64,000 nt of DNA from Aurelia coerulea (lineage: Eukaryota > Cnidaria > Scyphozoa > Semaeostomeae > Ulmaridae), in the NCBI GenBank assembly GCA_039566865.1, contig CM076943.1, positions 40,990,663-41,054,662 of the forward strand. The letters are read 5' to 3'. This document shows positions 34,192-45,457 of this stretch, one piece after another; position 1 is the first letter of the stretch; every line of letters begins with the position of its first letter. The position numbers and the translations under genes are program-made. The notes beneath the pieces were generated by a model. It was not told the origin of the DNA, made no database searches, and was given only the letters and a program-made list of their open reading frames with translations.

Positions 34192-34576
34192 CACTAATTT
34201 TTTTATAAGAAACTAAGGTCTGGGGCTGGTAGGCAGTTTCTTAAATTTTTGAGCCATTTTGCTACCAAAAGTTTCTTACGTGTTTCTTATATCTTTAATG
34301 CCGGAAGTGTAGAGTTAATTTTGTTTTGTCTAAAGGGTTCCAAAATTACTTAGTATGATCTCAAAGCCAGTAAATAACATAATTCGCACTCAAAATAATG
34401 TCCAAACAGTTGCTACAACTGTACAATGTCAAAACATTTGTGTGTGCCACAGGAAATTGAAATTGTAAATTACAAAAGTTTCTTAGCTTTTTTCAATTCA
34501 GCTAGGGTTGTTTCTTAGCTTTCGAAAAATTGAGCCTACCGTTTCTATAAGCAGTTTCTTATAAAAAAAATGAGTG
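34192..34576. mobile_element. TATAAGAAAC-ended TA element, diverged subfamily
   Basis: CACTAATTTTTTTATAAGAA after TA and TTCTTATAAAAAAAATGAGTG before TA. The interior repeats the TTTCTTA motif several times and shares AAATTTTTGAGCCAT/AAAATTGAGCCTA phrases with a fragment at 51190-51350. Confidence 0.7.
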
Positions 34577-34636
34577 TACACCTCGCTAACGCATGTCAAT
34601 GCGCGTTTCATGATTGATAACAATTGTAATTAATTA

Positions 34637-35617
34637 CCGGGTGTCCCAAAAAAAACGCAACGGATTTGATCGGGACTAGCGACAAGAATTTAGGTCCAAT
34701 CAATCCAAAACAATTTTGATATAATCCTCAATAGCTAACTTGAAGATAAATACCTTGTTTGTTGATATTGGTGCATGGAGAGTTGAAATATCAATCTTGA
34801 AAGTCTAAATTTGCTTCCATCTCCAAACCAGAGGTTTCGGATTTTGGCCTAACTGAAGACGCGCTTGAGGAATCTCCTCAATCATACGCAAAGTGTAGTA
34901 GTGTGAGCACGCTAAGGCGCACATGTTTAGGCACACATTTCAATTGAAATTTGAAAGGTAGAAATTGACAAACAATAACACTGGCGAAGAGAAAATTCAC
35001 AAATGAATATATTTCTTCTATCATAGTGCACCTGCAAAAGAGCAAAGCACGAATGCGCATTTTTAAGGATCTTATCCACGGATAATTTTCCCTTGGGTAT
35101 ATTTGATTTCTTATTTCATAATAATTCGAAGTAAAATAGAATAAAATGCATGTTAAAGTCGTGAAGATTGCCAGAACTAATTCATTTTTCACACCCAAAC
35201 AAACTACTTCGCGGACTTTCTTTTATGAGGCACATGCAATGCTAACTTTTCGAAACTTTTGACGCTTAGCAAAATATGTCTTTTCAGGACAAAACTGATG
35301 AATTTGATTGAATTTCTATTCAAATATTTCCCTCAGCATGAGGCTTTATTCTCTTCTTTGATGGTAATTCAGGAGATTCCCCAAAACAGCGCGTTTGCAG
35401 TTTAGGCTAAAAGCCACAAGCTCTGGTTTGGAGGTTCAGGCAAATTTGGACTTTCAATATTTATATTCCAACTCTACATGCACCAATATCAACAAACAAG
35501 GTATCTATCTTCAAGTTAGCTATCGAGGATTATATGAAAAATTATTGTGGATTGATTGGACCTAAATTCTTGTCGCTAGTCTCGATCAAATCCGTAGCGT
35601 TTTTTTGGGACACCCGG
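34637..35617. mobile_element. Mariner-type element, CCGGGTGTCCC family
   Basis: CCGGGTGTCCCAAAAAAAAC after TA and GGGACACCCGG before TA. Arms of about 180 bp mirror each other, including TTGTTGATATTGGTGCATG. A 106-codon minus-strand frame inside has no transposase features. Confidence 0.85.
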
Positions 35618-35777
35618 TAGTAACGTGATTTAATGCTAAGTAACCAAAAAACGAACGAAAAATTGGCAAATTTATAGCTTTCTTACCAGAAAAAATCTCT
35701 TCAAGTAATTATTTTTACCGATTTTCCTGAAAATGCCTTCAAATGATAGCAAATACAAAGTAAAATCAAGTTATATA

Positions 35778-36299
35778 CCGGGTGAGTCAATAAAAAGTTT
35801 ACACGTTTGGTGGGCTGTGGAATAACAAGTATGTGGCTGATATTCAAAACTAAAAGTTTAATCTATCAGTCAAAGGTTAACTTAGATGAGAAAATTTTGT
35901 TTGGTAAAATCATTCATATTTAAGACCCAAGAATTAGAAAAATGCCTGTAAGGGGTTTGTATGGGAATCGAGAATTCCACCTTCCATTCTGGTCCGTGAT
36001 TTACTTGCTATTGAAATCAAAATTCTATTTCTGAAACTGACTGTTGAATTGAATTTAAAATTTCAATGCAAAATAAACCATGGGCCAGAATGGAATGTGG
36101 AATTCTCGATTCGCATACAAACCCTTTACAGGCATTTTTCTAATTTGTGGGTCTTAAAGATGAGTGATTTTACCAAACAAAATTTTCTTATCTAAGTTAA
36201 CCTTTGTCTGATAGATTAACATCTTAGGTTTGGATATCGGCCACGTACGTTTTATTCCACAGCCCGCCAAACGTGTAAACTTTTTTTTGACTCACCCGG
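35778..36299. mobile_element. Fully palindromic TA element, CCGGGTGAGTCA family
   Basis: CCGGGTGAGTCAATAAAAAG after TA and TTTTTTTGACTCACCCGG before TA. Arms of about 230 bp leave only a ~60-bp centre, so the whole 522 bp can form one hairpin. Non-coding. Confidence 0.85.
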
Positions 36300-36301
36300 T
36301 A

Positions 36302-36841
36302 CTGGATGTCCCAAAAAGTTTACTCCCGTTAGAAAATTCACCAAATTTTGATTACATGACCGATCTTCAATTTTCTTCTTTTTTTTTCATCAGGGATCAA
36401 GGACCAAATTATTTTCCAAGACATAGCTGATCTTGTAATTAGTTAAAAAAATATCAAATTTAGCTCTTTTTAGGGCTACCTGGTTTTGAATCATACTGAA
36501 AAAAGCATTGATGGTTGCCAGATCAATTTCTTTGTGCATGTAAAACTTGGTCATAAATGACAGAAATAAATGCACACTATCATTGGAGATTTCAATGATG
36601 ATAAAAAGTTTGAAAAATTTGACTCTTTGCAAGGTTGAATATTTTGCTTAAAAACTATAACTCAAAAAGATTTTTCAACATGTAATTTTTCTACCTTGCT
36701 ACACAAAAGCAGGCATTTTGTCAGCATCTGTGAATAATGTTTGGGGGTTTCACAAAGCAATTCAAAAAGAAAATTTTATGGAAGGCTTAATGATCAATTT
36801 TTGGTGATTTTTTAAACAAGAGTACTTTTTGGGACACCCGG
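36302..36841. mobile_element. Mariner-type element sharing its TA with the neighbour
   Basis: CTGGATGTCCCAAAAAG to TTTTTGGGACACCCGG, with TA on both sides; the left TA (36300-36301) is also the right TA of the previous element. It is the same family as 59853-60408, including ACCAAA(A)TTTTGATTACA and TGACCAAGTTTTACAT-type inner sequence. Non-coding. Confidence 0.8.
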
Positions 36842-37024
36842 TACTTTGAAGACATCTTAATTAGTTTTGATAGGGTAATTAGAGTTTAGTTAGCTCTTGT
36901 TCTCAAAACGGATTGTGATAGCAGTTTTCATAGTTTTCGCGCTATTTCAAATCAACATCAACTTAAAATGCATGAAACAAGCAAGATTAATATAATTTGC
37001 AACAAAATTCTAAATTCCTACACT

Positions 37025-39010
37025 CGATTACTCGAAAAATGACGTCATAAATACAAATGATGTCATAGATATTAATCTTGCTGATCTATGCAAATGTCAA
37101 AAACTGTATATCAAATGAAAGCTCTCTTCACGATTTTCACGTTTTGTGATGCCGTAAATATCGGTAGGAATACATCAGGAGAAAGGAAATAACGGAGCAT
37201 TACTTATGACGTCATAGACATTAATTTTGCTGATTTATGCAAATGTCAAAACGTGTGTATCAAATGAAAGCTCTCATGACGATCGTAACGTTTTGTGATG
37301 CCATAAACATCGGTAGGAAAACATGACGAAAAAGGGAATAACAGAGCAATTCTTATGACGTCATAGATGTTAATTTTGCTGATGTATGAACATTTCAGAA
37401 ATTGTATATCCAATGAAAGCTCTCATGACGATCTTAAAGTTTTGTGATGCCGTAAATATCGGTAGGAAAACATGAGGAAAAAGGGAATAACAGAGCAATT
37501 CTTATGACGTCATAGATGTTAATTTTGCTGATGTATGGACATTTCAAAAATTGTATATCCAATGAAAGCTCTCATGACGATCTTAACGTTTTGTGATGCC
37601 GTAAATATCGGTAGGAAAACATGAGGAAAATGGGAATAACAGAGCAATTCGTATGACGTCATAGATGTTAATTTTGCTGATGTATGAACAATTCAGAAAT
37701 TGTATATCCAATGAAAGCTCTCATGACGATCTAAAAGTTTTGTGATGCCGTAAATATCGGTAGGAAAACATGAGGAAAAAGGGAATAACAAAGCAATTCT
37801 TATGACGTCATATATGTTAATTTTGCTGATATATGAACATTTCAGAAATTGTATATCCAATGAAAGCTCTCATGACGATCTTAAAGTTTTGTGATGCCGT
37901 AAATATCGGTAGGAAAACATGAGGAAAAAGGGAATAACAAAGCAATTCTTATGACGTCATAGATGTTAATTTTGCTGATATATGAACATTTCAGAAATTG
38001 TATATCCAATGAAAGCTCTCATGACGATCTTAAAGTTTTGTGATGCCGTAAATATCGGTAGGAAAACATGAGGAAAAAGGGAATAACAAAGCAATTCTTA
38101 TGACGTCATAGATGTTAATTTTGCTGATATATGAACATTTCAGAAATTGTATATCCAATGGAAGTTCTCATGACGATCTTAACGTTTTGTGATGCCGTAA
38201 ATATCGGTAGGAAAACATGAGGAAAAAGGGAATAACAAAGCAATTCTTATGACGTCATAGATGTTAATTTTGCTGATGTATGAACAATTCAGAAATTGTA
38301 TATCCAATGAAAGCTCTCATGACGATCTTAACGTTTTGTGATGCCGTAAATATCGGTAGGAAAACATGAGGAAAAAGGGAATAACAAAGCAATTCTTATG
38401 ACGTCATATATGTTAATTTTGCTGATATATGAACATTTCAGAAATTGTATATCCAATGAAAGCTCTCATGACGATCTTAAAGTTTTGTGATGCCGTAAAT
38501 ATCGGTAGGAAAACATGAGGAAAAAGGGAATAACAAAGCAATTCTTATGACGTCATATATGTTAATTTTGCTGATATATGAACATTTCAGAAATTGTATA
38601 TCCAATGGAAGTTCTCATGACGATCTTAAAGGGAATCGACATAGTTAAAAGCTGGCCCGGGCCAGGTCAAAAATATAATCTATTGTACTCGACAACTTTG
38701 ACGCATCCGGTTTCTTTGTGTAGCTAAAGAAACAATGGTTTTGTGGGCGTTTCTTCAGCCTATTTATAGCGGCTACGAGATATAGCTATGTCTATTCCCT
38801 TTAAAGTTTTGTGATGCCATAAACATCGGTAGGAAAACATGAGGAAAAAGGGAATAACAGAGCAATTCTTATGACGTCATAGATGTTAATTTTGCAGATT
38901 TATGCAAATGTCAAAAATTGCATATCAAATGAAAGCTCTCATCACGATCGTAACGTTTTGTGATGCCGTAAATATCGGTAGGAAAACATGAGGAAAAAGT
39001 GAATTACAGA
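37025..39010. repeat. Satellite array, exact 149-bp unit, about 13 units
   Basis: TATGACGTCAT recurs at 37205, 37354, 37503, 37652, 37801, 37950, 38099, 38248, 38397 and 38546, a constant step of 149. It appears again at 38870, which equals 149 plus an insertion of 175. Each unit has TGACGTCA, ATGAAAGCTCTCATGACGAT and TGATGCCGTAAATATCGGTA. The end units are more diverged than the middle ones. The start of the array resembles the interior of the piggyBac-like elements at 21900 and 48387 (reverse orientation). Not a CRISPR array: units are contiguous with no unique spacers. Confidence 0.95.
38630..38800. mobile_element. 171-bp Kolobok-like element inside the satellite
   Basis: AGGGAATCGACATAG opens after TTAA (38626-38629) and CTATGTCTATTCCCT closes before TTAA (38801-38804). 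The host unit is longer by exactly 175 bases (171 plus one TTAA), proving the boundaries. It contains GGCCCGGGCC. Non-coding. Confidence 0.85.
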
Positions 39011-39294
39011 GCAATTCTTATACTCTTTGCAACTTTCCTTTGGAAAACTATAGCACAGTTCTGAAGATTGAGCCTGATTGAACCCAAAACAAAATAGTGT
39101 CGTGTTTCCAGCGCAGTCGTGACGTCATGTCGTTCGAGAACGCAGGTTGAATTTGCCAAATGCATTACCATTGCACATATACATCAAAGAAGAACTGAAT
39201 GCTGCAGGAAATATTCACATGACGTTATGTTGGTTTTCACATCAAACAAAACAAGAAAACGTGTTTAAATTTCCTATTCTCTTTTATTCCATAG

Positions 39295-39402
39295 CTATTT
39301 GTAGAGACATTAATTGCTTCAATGGAGGGACTTGCATAGTAAAAGATGGATACCCTACATGTAAATGTAAAGCTGGATTTGAAGGAAGCTATTGCGAAGC
39401 AG
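39295..39402 (+). CDS. EGF-like domain exon (exon 2 of the EGF-type gene)
   Basis: Bounded by TTTATTCCATAG at the acceptor and GTAAAT at the donor; 108 nt, phase 1 at both ends. It encodes a six-cysteine EGF module: C-RDIN-C-FNGGT-C, then PTCKC and AGFEGSYC. The GGTC and GF.G.YC signatures place it with non-calcium-binding EGF repeats of secreted or adhesion proteins. The reading frame continues upstream of the acceptor to 39147 by chance. It joins in frame to the next exon (GAA GCA GAT, giving EAD). Function beyond extracellular protein binding cannot be stated. Confidence 0.85.
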
Positions 39403-39853
39403 GTAAATAGATCTTTTTGAGATTGGCCAACTTTTGACATGATTTTGATGTTGATTTACAAAATTTATTGCGCAAGGGGTAAAGAATTGCAAGTAAAGAC
39501 CTCAGGAAATGTTTGTTTCTTTGGTTCTCTTTCATTTGAATTATTTTTACAGTTATGGTATTGCATCATACTCCATAAGTCCATTATCATTGAGTTTAAT
39601 CAGTTGTAGCTATGAAAAGAGGGAGACGTTTTAAATCGCCACACGTTCAAGCCAAACCAATGAGAACAATGATCTCAGAATACAAATATTGAGCATTGAA
39701 CCAAAAAAATCCTTTAAGCCTTGTTAAGGATATTCTTGGACCCCCCTCCCCATTATAAAAAGTCGTGGTTATGAGTCAATTAAGAAGAGAAACAATGGCA
39801 AGGGAAATAGTTGTATGATTTGTATAACAAACTGACTTTTTATTCATTTTTAG
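39403..39853. other. Intron 2
   Basis: A 451-bp intron between two EGF exons with GT...AG borders. No internal feature is recognised. Confidence 0.7.
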
Positions 39854-39976
39854 ATATAAACGAGTGCCATATTGGCACCCATAATTGTCACGCAAATGCT
39901 ACGTGCATAAACACAGCAGGATCCTTCAAGTGCATGTGCAAATTTGGTTATACTGGCGACGGATTCAATTGTTCTG
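39854..39976 (+). CDS. Calcium-binding EGF domain exon (exon 3)
   Basis: Acceptor TTTTTAG, donor GGTAAAG; 123 nt, phase 1 at both ends. The product starts DINEC, has [16 protein letters not shown] and ends [18 protein letters not shown] at the start and the Asn-x-x-x-Gly-Ser-Phe after the third cysteine are the calcium-ligand positions of cbEGF modules, and all six cysteines are present. This is the best-preserved module in the window. Such repeats are found in fibrillin-like and other matrix or receptor proteins; the overall protein identity remains open. Confidence 0.9.
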
Positions 39977-40377
39977 GTAAAGCGTTTTGTTTTTTGCAAA
40001 GAACCTTTCTGGAAATAATCAGAAAAAGTTTGCCATCTTTTGTCTTTTACCAGTCAGAAAAAAATTTGATTCTCCTGAATCGCATTGGATAAAGCAATGA
40101 TTGTCAAAATTGTTGATTGTCTGCCAAATAAAGCGGCCATAGATAGATGTACCATACATACGTACATAAATACGTTCATACATAAATACGTTCCTAATAC
40201 ATCTTCAAATCGTTACCTTGCACTGCCGAATGAATGAAACACTGCATTTGCATAAGATACCGGTAAAACGAGGTCAGAAACGCGACTTTTCACCTAATTT
40301 TCCCTTGAAAGTGCTTTCCTTAATGACTTGGCAAATACTTCTCTTGATGACATCCTGATCCTGTGTTTTAAATGGCC
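39977..40377. other. Intron 3, first part
   Basis: No gene. Short CATA(C)ATAAATACGTTC repeats occur at 40150-40200. The intron runs to 53601 and holds most of the mobile elements of this region. Confidence 0.5.
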
Positions 40378-40912
40378 TGGTGTACAACCACTTACCACCG
40401 ACCACACCGACCACATACCACCGACCACACTTACCACCGTCCACTTACCACACTTACCACCGACCATGATAGCCACCGACCACCGACCGAGAAAACCACT
40501 TACCACCGACCAATAAACCACTTACCACCGACCAAAAAGGCCACCGACCACCGACCAAGAAAACCACTTACCACTTACCACTTACCACTTACCACCGACC
40601 AAGAAAACCACTTACCAGCGACCACCAACCACCGACCAAGAAAACCACTTACCACTTACCACCGACCAAGAAAACCACTTACCACTTACCACTTACCACC
40701 GACCAAGAAAACCACTTACCACCAACCACCGACCACCGACCACCGACCAAAACAACCACTTACCACCAACCACCGACCAAGAAAACCACTTACCACCGAC
40801 CACCCACCAAGAAAACCACTTACCACCAACCACCGACCACCGACCAAAAAAACCACTTACCACCGACCACCGACCAAGAAAACCACTTACCACCGACCAC
40901 CCACCAAAATTT
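40378..40912 (+). repeat. ACTTACCACCGACC minisatellite, plus orientation
   Basis: About 535 bp of ACTTACC/ACCGACC/AAGAAAACC units with a seven-base rhythm. The left edge reads TTTTAAATGGCCTGGTGTAC just before the first unit. The same array and edge occur inverted at 51398-51832 and 57312-57545. It opens frames of Thr-Tyr-His-Arg-Pro repeats on several phases, which are artefacts. Confidence 0.9.
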
Positions 40913-42761
40913 TATAGAGTAAAGTTTTAAAAATAATTTTATTGAGTTTCTTCTTACAAAGTTGTAGGCTGCCCTGGAAATCCCGTATACCCTATCCAAT
41001 ATCTAATATTTGTCTGTTCTAGTTGATATCAATACTAAAATAATTGATTTTCTGATTAAATAGATTTTCATTTTCTGAAGTGATGCGTTTGGAGTATATA
41101 GACTAGGAAGAGTTCATCTTCGTTTGACGTGAAGTAAATATGATTTTCTGTTCACCCGTTGGTTTACAATTGAAATTGGAGATTGATAATTAAAATTGGG
41201 GCAGAGATTTTGTGTTTTATCTACCGGGTGTCTCAAAAAAATACCCGCTTAAATTGGGTATAGTAACAAAACGATAAGATATCGGGACTTTCCGAAAACA
41301 AAGCTACATTTGTTTATCTTCAACTTGAATGCACATACCTTGCATTTTAGAATCGTCTACCAAAGCTCGCAAAGTCGAAATTTAGAGTACACCTAAAAAC
41401 GGCCTAACCATATTTGAGAAACGACCTAGCCATATGATCAGATATCACCGGCAATGTGCAAAAGAATTTGAAATTGTGTTCATATTTCGATTTTTAGGTT
41501 TTACTTTTGAAAAGAATTATACTTTGAGATGCTTCAATTGTTTATGATATTGTTTTTCTTTTGAGGAATCGATCCTTGCGTTGCATTCCATTGAACATGC
41601 TATTCTTATCAAAGAAAAATAAAAGGGGTACATGCACGCTTATTTTGGAGATGTGGCACGAGTTTATCATTCACATCACATTTTTATTCTATTCGCTTAG
41701 TTAGAGTCGTGGTCATGCGTCCATAATTTTTTTCAAAATAAAGACTGAAAAATAAAGTTTGCAGGTGCTTTGTAAAATGCCCATGATATCAAATCATGGC
41801 TAGGCCCTTTTTCGAAACTTCACGCAGTCATACGGCCGGTTTTTTATGTGTCTGTTTTGTGTCTCAATGCTTACATTTGATTTTTAAACATATGATTTGT
41901 ATCACATTTTATCATAGGCGGAAACCATGGAATGTTCACTATACGTATTTTTTATAAGAAACTGCTTATAAGAAACTCAACTCTCAGATCGCCAAAAAAT
42001 TAAGAAACTCCAGTACTGGGAGAATATAAGTTAAGAATCTATTTACTTTGATGAAGGAAATTCTTGACCTTTTTCACTTTACTTTCATTTGTTTCCAGTA
42101 TCATATTACTCGTTAAGGTACTTCAGTAATGTCTAAACATTGGAAAGGCTCAAACAATATTGTTTTGAAGTGTTCACGAGGGCACGGGTAGCGAACATGA
42201 AGATTGTTATGGTACCTCTAAGAAACTCGTAAGAAACTCTGACTATCATAGAGTCTATTAAAACGGAGTAATGATGGTGCGGCATAAAAGCAAGTTCTTA
42301 GGGGAACAGTGAAAAATAACAAAAAATTGTATGAAGATCACCCAAATTCAGGGCATTTTTTAAGGATTTTTGAGTGGTGGGGCATTTTTCAAAAGGGCGC
42401 ACGCTCACCACCAGAAACTGTACATGGTTTATTGACAGGTGCTTCAGATGTTGATAGACGCTAAAAAATTCAGGTATTGTTGCAAGGGCTAGATGGGTTG
42501 TTTCAAACGTGTATCTTGAAGGCATCTTTTTGGTTAAGATGTGTTCTTACCCAAGGACATCAGCTCAGCGGCGTGGCCAGGGTAAATTAAGTGGGGGGGT
42601 CGGAACGAGGAGTCCAGGAAAATTTTAGGGGCCACGCCCTTTACTTTGGCTTAGAATGCATCTCCCAATGTCATGCTTGCCATTAGCGACAAAAAAATGA
42701 AATTGAAATCTTTGCGTTGTTTACAATTTATTACATTTTGCAAAATGTTTATGACATTATG
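40913..42761. other. Intronic repeat fragments, no gene
   Basis: A lone TA-CCGGGTGTCTCAAAAAAA transposon end lies at 41224. A TATAAGAAAC-type element in inverted orientation occupies about 41945-42250; it is uninterrupted at the site used by the 27637 insertion. A hAT-like end CAGCGGCGTGGCCAGGG with a GGGGCCACGCCC module lies at 42571-42645. No coding exon is recognised. Confidence 0.5.
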
Positions 42762-43167
42762 GAGGGGTACTTCGGGGGGGTGGGGGGTCCCAATACCGCA
42801 ATACCGCACGAAAAAGACACCAAATACCGCAATACCGCATCAAAAAATAGCAAAATACCGCAAACGCTGGAAAACTACAAACAACGCTGTCAATACAGTA
42901 TACAGGTCTGTTGTAGCAGTTTGATTCCGACCTAAATCCACTTTCCTTCTCAGAATTTGTTGTTTGGTCTATCAGATCGTAGTTAGACGTTTTACAGACA
43001 AAAGTGTGACGTGAGAACGACGGGAAAGTTTCATTGATGTGCTTTCAGTAAAACTGTATCGACGGCAGAAATTACGAATACATAGAAAATATCATTGTTT
43101 TGAATATCAATTCTGCTACATAAGGGATGACTTTTTCGCGAATACGAGATAAAAAGTTTACCCTGGT

Positions 43168-44668
43168 CAGGGGCGCAACTACGGGGGGGGTCCTGGGGGT
43201 CCAGACCCCTGCCCTTTTTTCAAAAGGGCAAAAAAGTGCCCTTTTTAGGGAGAAAATTATGTTAATTTGACGTATTATTGACCGGTATTTGTACGGGTTC
43301 TTGCGATGAAGTGTCAATATTTGTTGAATGCTTTCTTGAATTACCAAGATCTTGAACAAAGTTGGAGAATTCGCTATGCTTGAATTGGACTTATTTTTCC
43401 GAAATCATCAGCGATTTTCAGAATGCTGAGGCTCAAAAACTTGCAAATACGGCTGAAAATGTCAAGAGATGTCTTACATGGCACATGTAAAAGCACTACA
43501 AATCAGATGCTCAAAAACAAGACTCATTTTGTTAAAAGAAGCCGTTGCAAGAAACTTTTACGACTGGGTGAGTAAAAACAATCCCATTTGAAAGACCAGT
43601 GCTGTCTGGAGATCAAGGTAATGATATTGTTCATGTTCAAATTAATTTTACATTTGCCTGACCGAAATCGGCAACTTCATTCCAAAGTTTTCTCAAGTAA
43701 CAAAGCCCCTTCAACAAACCCTCAAAGCAGGCCGAAAATCTTGATCGAATTTTTTTCCTTGCAGCAATGGCTTTTACATGCATCATTAGCACGTTTAATC
43801 TCTTTGGAATTATGGAAGTGTCATTTCTCTCTCTGAGAGCATTACAGCACAATTCCGGGTGGCTTCGTCCTCTCAAGAGTATAACACAACAGGTGCTCAT
43901 GCTTGTTGAAGTCGTCGCTGTGAAGCAGGAATATTAGGAAAAATTGATCGTCATTTTAGGCCAGCTTTAAAGGTTTCCTGAGGGGGCTTTTCCAGAAAAT
44001 CCCTCACAATTTTAGAGCGGAGTGGCCGAATCTATTCAGGTAAATTCGCAAAAAGATTTGAACCTGTTCACCATTGAGTGATATTTTTGCCAATATTTTC
44101 GTTCTCTTGTCCAAGGAGCAGTGGCCTTTCAAATTCTCACTCGGTAAAAAAATTGTCCCAAAATTGAGAAACCATACAACAAACTTCAGAGCACAGTTTC
44201 TTGTAAAAAGCGTGTACGACCAGCCTTTTCAGTGTTTCTTGTCTGTCCTAGGAGGGTGTTCTTCATTCTCTTCTAGTTTTGATCTCTTTTAAGATAGGCA
44301 TTCTCCGATGATCTAGAGAGCGTGATTTTAAAAAGTTTCGGGGGCAAGCCCCCGAATCCCCTCCCAGCTCGTTTCGTTCGCATTTCCTTTACCGTGTTCT
44401 AACTGCTTCTCTTATGTGTTGAAAGTCGTAGTATATTTCTGAATTATCATTAAAATATTTTATATGCTTAGGTGAATTGGCTATTGAATTATCGTTATTT
44501 GTTTATTGATATGCGGTGAACATTAGAAAAATATCCCCTGATTTCTGCCTTCGCTTTTTGAGCTTGAAAAACTGACATCCCAGGCGACACCACTTCTTGA
44601 AATGATATGGAGTGTGCCCTTTTTCTGGTTTGGACCCCTGCCCTGTAAAATTCCTAGTTGCGCGCCTG
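43168..44668. mobile_element. hAT-like element inserted in element A
   Basis: CAGGGGCGCAACTACG opens at 43168 and CTAGTTGCGCGCCTG closes at 44668. The host sequence CTGGT is present on both sides (43163-43167, 44669-44673), and joining the flanks restores the RT reading seen in element B (about 50070-50110). The ends are hAT-like although the visible duplication is only 5 bp. No transposase is recognised. Confidence 0.75.
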
Positions 44669-45457
44669 CTGGTTGAAGCTTTTTTGTACAAATTTTCCAA
44701 ATGTCGATGAAGGTTCAGATGGTTATCCAAATCTACACCAAGGTACTTGTATGATTTTGTCTCACGAATAGTTTGATTGTAGATTTTAATGTCCACGTTT
44801 GGCAGTTTGGGCAACTTTTGATGTGATCCATACAGCACAAATTCAGTTTTACCTTTTTTCAAGTTAATGAACAAGTTTTCATCAAGCCAGTCTGCAACTT
44901 TTTGCAGTTCACTGTTAAGTAAATGTTCTATTTCATTTGAGTTCTTTCTTCCATAATATAAAACAGTATTGTCGGCATATAATATAATGCCAGCATCACT
45001 GACTATCAGTGAGCGGAATATGGATGTCGTTGATTATCAGCCCAAAGAGAAGGGATCCTTGTGGGACAGCACATATAACATTTTCTTCGCATGAGCTGGT
45101 GCTATCAAAAGATTTCTTATTGTTTCCTATAAAAGAGATAATCACCTATCCATTGTAATTCCACATCATCTATTCCATAACTTGGCAATTTTTCCAGCAA
45201 GGTTGCATGACGTACTGTGTCGAAGGCTTTACGGAGGTCAATATAGACAGCACCACTAAGTAGCCCTTTTTCAACGTTCTGTCTAAACTTTTCTGACAGA
45301 AAGGTCACTGCATGTTGCGTAGATGTCCCTTGTCTAAACCCAAACTGATGTGGGCACAACAGGCCGTTCGATTCAAGGTGCTGGGACAGTTGATTATAAA
45401 GGATCTGACAACTTTTGATAGAGCAGGAATTACCGTGATAGGCGTATAGTTGTCCAA
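44669..45457 (-). pseudogene. LINE-type RT remnant in element A
   Basis: Minus-strand frames give an RT core: DNYTPITVIPALSKV, CPHQFGFRQGTSTQHAV, then the motif-A region GAVYIDLRKAFDTVRH, a VPQGS motif and a YADNTVLYY box, then a NLFINLKKGKTEF and YLGVDLDNHLN stretch. A further piece lies beyond the hAT-like insertion (43070-43167). The frame is split by shifts around 45110-45120 and 45360. The catalytic YADD box reads YADN. No endonuclease domain precedes it in the element. It is inactive, and the same segment is present in element B. Confidence 0.85.

Noticed and set aside
34878..35198. 106-codon minus-strand frame inside a mariner-type element
   Set aside because: No transposase motif or DDE residues; the element is too short and the frame is hydrophobic low-information sequence.
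37025..39010. Regularly spaced repeats that might suggest a CRISPR array
   Set aside because: Units are contiguous 149-bp satellite monomers with no unique spacers, in an animal-type genome.
40372..40917. 181-codon frame of Tyr-His-Arg-Pro repeats
   Set aside because: It is a translation of the ACTTACCACCGACC minisatellite; several phases and the inverted copy at 51346-51962 are equally open.
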